A DNA stretch of 40,763 bases from a bacterium (GTDB lineage Bacteria; Patescibacteriota; Microgenomatia; UBA1406; GWC2-37-13), in NCBI GenBank assembly GCA_021787635.1, contig JAJYLO010000003.1:1-40763 (forward strand), written 5' to 3'. Made by a program: the position numbers and the translations under genes. Shown here in pieces: positions 9,424 through 17,600 of this stretch; within the stretch, counting starts at the first letter, position 1; each line of letters begins with the position of its first letter. The notes beneath the pieces were generated by a model. The model made no database searches, was not told the DNA's origin, and saw only the letters and a list, made by a program, of their open reading frames with translations.

Positions 9424-10332
9424 TATCTTTTTTACATCATCCAAACATTCCGTTTTCATTAACCGGTTTTTCAAATCGGCGGCATGCGGCAGCGATTTAA
9501 CATACCAGACAAAATGCTTTCTTAAAGATCGGAAATCCCCATTGGGAAAATATTGATTAAACAATTGACAATGCCGGTAAAGAATTTGAATTCTTTCCGC
9601 AAAAGACGGGGAATGGCCGCCGAACATCCAGGGGTTGCCAAAAGCCGCCCGGCCGATCAATACGCCGTCAATTTGGTAATCCTTAATCTTCTTTTTCGCT
9701 TCGTCCAAACTCTTGATGTCGCCGTTGCCGAAGAATTTCGTCTTTGTTCCCCGGACGATGGCCCCCGCTTTAGCGATCTCCTCCCAATGGGCATGACCGG
9801 AGTAACGTTCACTGTACGATCGAGCATGGAGCGTTATGATATCCAGCTCGGTTTCCAAAAGTGAACCAATCCATTCTTTAATTATCGGCTTGTTGAAACC
9901 GATCCGCGTTTTGACAGAAACGAATGCTTTCTTTTTACCCCAATCAGCAACGGCTTTTTTAACGGTTTTTATAATTGCCTGCGCCAATTTCGGCTGCAAT
10001 ATCAATGCGGCGCCGCTACCTCTTTTAACGATATTGTTATCCGGACAACCCATATTGATATCAATACCGTCGAAACCGGCTTCCAAAGCAATTATTGTTG
10101 CTTTATAAAAATTATCCGGTTCGTTTCCCAGAAGTTGGGCAAAGATTGGTGTTTTTGTCTGATGCCGCAGAAGCATTTTGGTAATCACCGGTTTGCCTAA
10201 AATCAAACCGTTCACCGGGACAAATTCCGTATACAAAATATCGGGCCGGCTGCATTCGTCAACAATTTGGCGAAACACAACATCCGTCACGCCGTCAATC
10301 GGCGCCAGACCGATTATCGGAAAATTTAACAT
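9364..10332 (-). CDS. dus: tRNA-dihydrouridine synthase
   Basis: IGLAPIDGVTDVVFRQI, GFDGIDINMGCPDNNIVKRGSGAAL, VSVKTRIGFN, ITLHARS, FFGNGDI, DGVLIGRAAFGNPWMF. Confidence 0.95.
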   Translation of the reverse strand: MLNFPIIGLAPIDGVTDVVFRQIVDECSRPDILYTEFVPVNGLILGKPVITKMLLRHQTKTPIFAQLLGNEPDNFYKATIIALEAGFDGIDINMGCPDNNIVKRGSGAALILQPKLAQAIIKTVKKAVADWGKKKAFVSVKTRIGFNKPIIKEWIGSLLETELDIITLHARSYSERYSGHAHWEEIAKAGAIVRGTKTKFFGNGDIKSLDEAKKKIKDYQIDGVLIGRAAFGNPWMFGGHSPSFAERIQILYRHCQLFNQYFPNGDFRSLRKHFVWYVKSLPHAADLKNRLMKTECLDDVKKILEYSGDDEIADKIGNGSDA

Positions 10333-10374
10333 ATTAAATTTTAAAATCAGACGAAAATAGTATATATTATATTA

Positions 10375-10761
10375 GTGGACCAAACCTTAATAAATCAAGG
10401 CGCTTGCGCCAGTAATAATTGTGAAGAGTTTAGAAAATATATTGAGGTTGAGGTTTTAAAAATCATTAAAGATTTATCGGAAAAGGGGACGGTGACACAA
10501 GAAAGGATCCAGGAAATGGCCAAACTGACGCTTGAGTTAATTAAGCCCGGAATGACTTTGGAATCATTGTATGAAAACGCCGTCAAGCTGGATGACCGCT
10601 ATTTGGAACTGGCTCCGGTCGTTTATCACGTCATGAAGCAATATGAGGAAAAATATGAAAAAAAAGCGCTTGGTGTCGTTTCGCAGATGATTAAGCAGGG
10701 GAATTATGACCAGGCGCAGGCAATGGTCAAAAAGGTGTTACAATTTAAGATCGCTAACTAA
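10375..10761 (+). CDS. Hypothetical helical protein (GTG start)
   Basis: 128 aa ORF, -10-like TATATT 6 nt upstream of GTG; no recognised family. Confidence 0.6.
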   Translation: MDQTLINQGACASNNCEEFRKYIEVEVLKIIKDLSEKGTVTQERIQEMAKLTLELIKPGMTLESLYENAVKLDDRYLELAPVVYHVMKQYEEKYEKKALGVVSQMIKQGNYDQAQAMVKKVLQFKIAN

Positions 10762-10762
10762 T

Positions 10763-11623
10763 ATGGTAGCATCTTCCGAATCGGTTGTCGTTGGTGCACC
10801 GATGCTAGAAAGAACGGTACAATCTTCAAATTCAGAAAACGCTTCAGAAGCCGATTTGGCCATGGACAAAGCCACCCAAAAGTCAGCCGGCGAAGGCATA
10901 AATAATCCCGACAAAGCCCGTAACGCTTTGGAAATGATTGTTAAAGGTTTTAAAAAATCCACTCCAGAAGGCAGCACCCAAGTCAGATTAAATCTGGCAA
11001 TCGGTGATCAGGATTTGGAAGGTCTGAGAAAAAGTGAAAATCCGCAAGAAAAAGCTTTATCTTGTGATTTTGGCATCGCCATGTACCAGAAACAAATTAC
11101 GGATTTAGATGCGCGTGATCCCTGGCACGGAAAAAATCCAGATCCGGATTATGAAGGAAATAAATTGAAAGCCGCTTATCAGGCAAAAATTGTCGCCTTA
11201 AGAGCAGAAAGAGGTGGACTTAAAGATAAAGACGGCCATCCCCTTCCGGCCGAATCGCAAATCAATGCCCTGGCCAAAAAATTCGCCCAAGGGGATAAAG
11301 AAAACAAACAGGCGGAAAATGACCCCATCAGTCTGCTAACGGATAAATTTAACGCCGCCGCCCGCAGTAAAGAAGGAAAGGCACAGCTCGATAAGGTGAT
11401 CCAATCTCTAAAGCAGGGCTTGCCGCCGGAAGAACAGGAAGCGATTGATACGATCGCCGGCGCCATCGAAGAACAGCAAAAAGACGTGACTAAAGAAACA
11501 AAAAGTAATACTATTAAAAGCGCCGAAAAAAAAATTTTAAAGATCGGCGGTAGCGCCGCGGCCCTAATGCTTCTTATGATGTGGATGGCGTCCAGGGAAA
11601 GGCAAGGACCGGCAATGGAATAG
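10763..11623 (+). CDS. Hypothetical protein with C-terminal transmembrane anchor
   Basis: ORF from ATG 10763 directly after the preceding stop; C-terminal IGGSAAALMLLMMWMASRERQ. Confidence 0.6.
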   Translation: MVASSESVVVGAPMLERTVQSSNSENASEADLAMDKATQKSAGEGINNPDKARNALEMIVKGFKKSTPEGSTQVRLNLAIGDQDLEGLRKSENPQEKALSCDFGIAMYQKQITDLDARDPWHGKNPDPDYEGNKLKAAYQAKIVALRAERGGLKDKDGHPLPAESQINALAKKFAQGDKENKQAENDPISLLTDKFNAAARSKEGKAQLDKVIQSLKQGLPPEEQEAIDTIAGAIEEQQKDVTKETKSNTIKSAEKKILKIGGSAAALMLLMMWMASRERQGPAME

Positions 11624-11684
11624 GCCTTGATTTTCCGTCAGATATTCGTCATTATTATTGCAACCATTATATTTTATTTAATAA

Positions 11685-14600
11685 ATGACCTTCGTTCCTG
11701 CCATCACTGAAAATCCTAGTCAAACTCTCGTTCCACCTTCGGAAGAAGAATCGCGAAATCTCGGTCGGAAAATAAAGGACGCTTATACCGGCTTTCTAAA
11801 CAAAGTGACTTTCCCGATAACCAAAAAAGAAATTCAGGTTCTGAATTTGGTGAATAAAGTCGTCTCCACTCTTCCCAATATCCCGATTGCTCCCAATGTT
11901 GTAAAGGCTTATATACCTGCAATGGAGGCACAATTGGCGCTCGCCGGTTTTGATCCGCAAACCGGAGACTACAATAAGCTTCCTTTTAAAAATCGGGCAT
12001 TAAAAGCCGCCCAATTAGCCGGTGAATCTTTGGGTAGGGGATTGCTGGTGGCAGCCGACGCTTTAGCCGGAAATACGGCCGAAACAGCCCTATATGAAGG
12101 TTTAAAAAAAGTAACTTCCGCGACAACACCGGCAGAGTTGGCAAAATTGTGGCCGAAAATTTTAAAAAACATTGCGACTAAAGTAAATAACGACCAGTTT
12201 ACAGCATTAGTAAATTCTATAAGTAGCGCCCAAGAGTTTACCAGCAATCATCTTGTCCTTCAAAATACACTGGAAACAGCGATAAAAAATGCCAACATTG
12301 CTCAAAAAATTGAAGAAAGACTGAAGGCTTTAGAAAATAAACCGGAAGTGCAAAATGTTTCGGAAAAAAAGCAGCAACGCGGAGAAGTCGCTTCACAGGT
12401 GGTAAAAATGTCTGACGCGGTTTGCGATGGGCAAAACGTCAAATTGGGCTACATCGAAAAAGACGAAGACGGAAACGATTTGAATGAAGCAGCGAAAAAA
12501 CAGCAAGCAGCCACTTTAGCCGATAAATTATCAAGTAGTGCCGCTTTCGGCAAAAAAATAACCGGCGATGAAATTTTGGCACTTAGTCAAGATGTAAATG
12601 AGCTGACCGGAGAAAATGGTCCCTTTGCCGGTATTTATCTTGTTTGTTTGAATCGGCCGGATAATCCGCTGGCGAGCGCTGTCGCCAGCGTAGTTTTTCT
12701 CCAGATTTTACGAGATCTTGTTAAATCAAATCCTGATATTTCGCATGAAGAAATAATAAATTCCGGAGTGGCTAATGTTGATGCTGTCATAAAGCAGCTT
12801 TATGCTGGTAAGCTCGACCAGTCTTCAAGTGTAGATTTAGCAGTATCTTTGGTCGACAAATCGGGATATATGACTTCAATGTCAAAAAATAACGCCAAAA
12901 TTGCCGTATTCGGACGATCTGGCAATGTTAAAAACAATATTGCCGGCGGTTTAATCGTAGAAACAAAATTAACTTTTACCGACAAGGTTGTCCTATCCAG
13001 CGGAGACAAAATAAGTGCTTTAACCAATCAACTGATTCAGAAAAAAATAAATCCAAAGGTGAAGGAAATGGTCGATTTTATCGCCTCATCGGGCCAGTCC
13101 GCTGCCGCCGTCGAAGTAACAGAGGCTCAAGCCGCTCAAAACGTTCCGTCGCCAGCACCTGTTGTCAATGGAGAACAAGCAACCAATGGAGAGCAATCCG
13201 AAAGAGTTTACGACGAAAATTATCCTTACTATGCCGATCTGCCTGAAGGATATAGCCTGGATGAAGTCGCTAAACATTTGGTGAGGACAAAAACAGTGGT
13301 TGAGCCCGATGGCAGCCGACGGCAGGTAGAAATTAATTACTTGACTGAAGTTGACGGACTTTTAGAAAAAGCCAAAAATTTATTTGTCCGAAAACCGGAC
13401 GAGTCAGATTATGATTACCACCGCCGTTTGTTGGGCGAACTCGAGCACAGGGTGCGTTTTCCCAACAAATGGAAAAACCCGGCCAAACAGGATGAACTTT
13501 ACCGCGAGACGAAAATCAAAACCGATCAGGAAGTGCTATTAATGGCAATCGAAGCCAAAAGGGCGTTTGCCGACCGGGAAGCCTTACAAGGTACATGGGG
13601 TTTTAATGACGACCTTCATCGCCGGGAAGTACATACGGAAGTTTCTCACAATACCGCCATTGCTAAAGTCAACGATCGTCTGCAAAAGTATTTTAGGGAA
13701 AAAGGGGAGCCGGCCGAACTACCGGAAGATGATTTAGTTTCGTTTACTTTAATTGCCGATATCCTAATGGATGTCAAAGATCCGGCGTTAGGAAATGCGG
13801 GTGCAACATACCGGGAAGCTTTTAAAAAACTGGAAGCCGCTGTCGAAACTAATCCAGCTAGCAACCGAGAATTATTAGAATTAAGGCGTTATTTTTATCG
13901 TAATGCCATTGATGCCCTAGCTTCAAAAGAATTGACGATACCCTTATCACCGGCAGCGACGCCGCAAGAACAAGTGCTGCAGGACATGAGAAGCCTGATC
14001 CAAAATTTGGAATACCGGCTTTCACAAGGCACATCGGCCGACCTTTTAATCGGTGCTTATAAAGGTGTCGTTGGCGGCCTTCAGGAAGGTAAAGGTAGAG
14101 AAAAAAGGAAAACTACTACTGACAAAGTCAAATCTTTACTAGAAAAACATCCGCAGGTAATTGTCGATATGGCATTGAAAGGCGGAGAGTTAATGCAAAG
14201 AAGAGCTCGTTATGAGGGGCCGAAGCAAAAAGGAATTCCTGATAAAATCTACCGTAAAAAGTTTGTTCAAGGACCGGAGGAAGAAGCGCAAGAGACGCAA
14301 AAAATTTCGCCAAAAGGACAACCTTCAACTAAAAAACAGGCTCCGCCTCCCGCACCGGCTGGCGAACAACCACAGGAAGGTAGCTCGGAACCAACAATAC
14401 CTTCAGAAAAACGCAGGATGCCGCCGGCTCCTAGCAGCGGAACCACACAGCCGCCTTCAACACCCGGCCAGCCGCCACAACCGACGCCAGAACCGTTGCC
14501 AACCGAATTACGGGCCGCCGTCGTCTCCGCCCAACAGCGCGTTGACCGTTTTAACGCCCAGGGTGAACTGACGCAAGAGGGAATGCAAGTATTGGAAGAG

Positions 14601-17600
14601 AGGCGCCGTGAAATGGGACGCCTCATTATGAATGAAGACCGGAAAAAATGGGAGGGCCGATTTTCTTTCCTGAAACAATGGATACCTCGTTTTTGGAAAT
14701 ATACTTTGGGAGATACGGCTACCTACTCCAAAGAATCTTCCCACGGTTTGAAATTACTGGCGGTCGCCGGAATCAATGTCACCACTTTACCTTACGATGT
14801 TTTCCAAGAAGTCGATAAGATGGCAAGAGTTAGAGTTGCCGCTAATCGGGCAACGCGTGGTCAACGTTTTACCGGCCGGTTGCGGGATATTGGACATGAA
14901 CTGACTTTTACTACACGCGATTTGCATCGGGAAAGGGTAAAAATCGTTGAAGGCTTGAGGATGGCGGCGGAGGACCCGACTTCACCCCTCAGCCAATCTT
15001 TCATTAATGAATTGCAACAAGCTAATCAACAAAATTTGCTTACACGATTTAATGAAGTTTTAGCCAATGATGTCCGCGCCGGTGAAGCTTTGGCTAGAAG
15101 GATTAATACCAAATTCGGTGACGAATTGATCCATAAAGTTGTCGGAGAAAAGGTGGAGTTGAATGTTAATTTAAATACACCCGAAGGACAAACGGTAACC
15201 AACTTTTTAAAATATCGGGTAATTGAAAAATTATTGGTGGAGGGTATTAGAAATAATGGGCAAATTCCCGATGCCATCTATCTGCAAGTTAACCGTGACT
15301 TGCAGAATTTCTTTTTGAGTAAAGATTTCATATTATGGTTGGATAAATTGTTACCGGCACAACGGCAAATGTTCGAGGAATCACTCTCCACGGTTTCCGA
15401 TATTACGGCTTTGACAAGAGAAACATTGTTACCCCAGGTTACTCAGGCTTGGAAAAGCAGCGAGCGCAATATTGCGCTGGAAGATTATATTCATAACAAT
15501 TTACTATCCAATTTTAATTTATCACTTAACCTAGGGACGCTTGAAGCCGGACAAAAGGGAGTCATCGGCGAGGGAGTCTTAGAAAGGCTGACAGCCCGGG
15601 CCGTGACCAACGAACGCGTGCACAATCTGTATCAGCAGGTTAGAACTTCCACTGCACCGGTATATACCCCACCGGCCCAGCCAGCTCCTGTCCAAACTTT
15701 GGCTCAGCAGCAATACCAAAATTACATGAACGCAGCCGTAAATAGAAGTGCCGTCATCTCAACCATCGCTAATTTGGGAACAAGCAACGTTACATTGGGG
15801 TTGGCTACCGGAATCGGTTTGTATGCCGCTAAAGCGACTTTGGGGAGTGCCGGGTGCTTGGCCGTACCGATTCTCGGCGGATCGATTGTTTCCGGAGCTT
15901 TCCGGGCAGCACAGGAACACCGTCTATTTACCCGCGAATGGGAAGAGCACAATGTCGAACGCGAATTGAACTACAGCTTTCCCCAGGAAGGCCGCCGACG
16001 CCGGGAGATGCAGGGCTTGGAGCTGCATCACCGACGGATGGAGGCAGACCTTACCAGTCCGATGCGCACATTGCTCACTAGAGTGGATAACGGACAAATT
16101 ACTGATCCGGAAATTTTGCAGCTAATGGGCTTGGTAGCCGATACGGAGGCGCGGATGGACTTCAGCGACAACCGTGGCGAAAAAGGACTTTTCAGCGCTA
16201 CCCAACCTCAAACCTATCAGGTGGAAAAAACCAATTTGGAATTCACCAAAGCCCAGGCTAAAGTCGCCTTACGCAATCTTCTGACAAGCAATCCGACGAA
16301 ATTGACCGCTTTGGCCAATCAACTGGGAATTAATTTCCCGACCACCGGCCCGAATGTCGATTTCATTTTAAGCACTCTAAGAGATACTCAAATTGCCAAT
16401 ATCCAGAACGGTACGGCAGCGACAGCCAGCCAGCAATTGGCTTTTGGAAATTTGTCGCTGACCCAAGCCCAATCGGTTGATCATCGGGAAAATGCCTTTC
16501 GCTTTGTCCGGGCAAGAAGGGATGTCGGCGCGTTTGCGACGACGGTGGCGGCCGGCGGCGTCAGTTATCTTTTGAGTGAAGCGGCTTCCGACCTTGCCCA
16601 ACAAGCCGTTACTGCCGCTTCTTCCTGGAATGTTCCGGCTTTAAATTCGGCATTTCAGGCATTGGGCTTGATCCATCAAGAAATCCCAACCGGTAACAAT
16701 ATCGTCCAAATCGACAATCATCTGAAGGTCAATCTTCCCGATAAATGGCATCTGGTCGGACCCGTCGACTTCAAGAATCATCAATTTACGGTCGAGGACG
16801 CGGCCGGCAATCGGTCGATTTTTGGTTTTACGGATGATGCCCAGGGAGGCCACATCCAAAATCTAGTGGGGGGAAATGCGCCGGTAAATTGGATCGAACA
16901 CTCGGGAGCGCAGGGAGTGACGCAACAGCTTAGTAAGACCCCTACCCCTCTTGCTGTACCGACTGGTACACCCTACCAGGAAGTCGCCGGGATCAAGTTC
17001 AGTCTTCCCGCAACTTATCACGTCACCCAGACTGCCGCCGGGGTTGATATAAGTGACGCCAACGGCGCTATTCATCATTTCAACTTATCTTTCGACGCCA
17101 ATCATCATGCCATTCTGACACCCACAGATCAGAATCTTATTCCTCATATTACGGAAACACCCGGTTCTCCCGGATCCACGATAACGAATTCAAATCAAAT
17201 CGAGGCGATTTGGAAAGACCAGGGCCTGGAACAGAAATATCCGGGAGTGAAATTCTGGAATAATCTTACACCCAAATCCGATTATCAGGAACTCCAGGGA
17301 TATGATTTCGTTTTCAAAAATTCCCACGGTCAATATGGCATCGTTTTTGACAGTAGTATAATGGATAAAACTTTGGATCCGACCACTCACCAGTGGATGA
17401 ACGTCAATAATCTTCTGGAACATAGCAAGACCGGCCAGGCCCAGTTTTCTTTTCAGCTCGGCGGCCATCACGACAGCCTGAAAATCGATGCCAATTTCCA
17501 GACTAATAAACTGTCAATCGATCCGTCAAGCGACTCCCCGCTGACAAGAGACGGCGCGGCAATCATGTGGGCCGGTCCGGACGGTACAATGGCCGCCCAT

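Noticed and set aside
10706-10762. Upstream extension of the 10706-11623 ORF
   Set aside because: Overlaps the preceding gene; ATG 10763 immediately after its stop is a better start.
14212-14626. Alternative-frame ORFs of 119 aa on both strands within the giant gene
   Set aside because: They coincide with the Pro-rich low-complexity linker, whose codon bias opens other frames.
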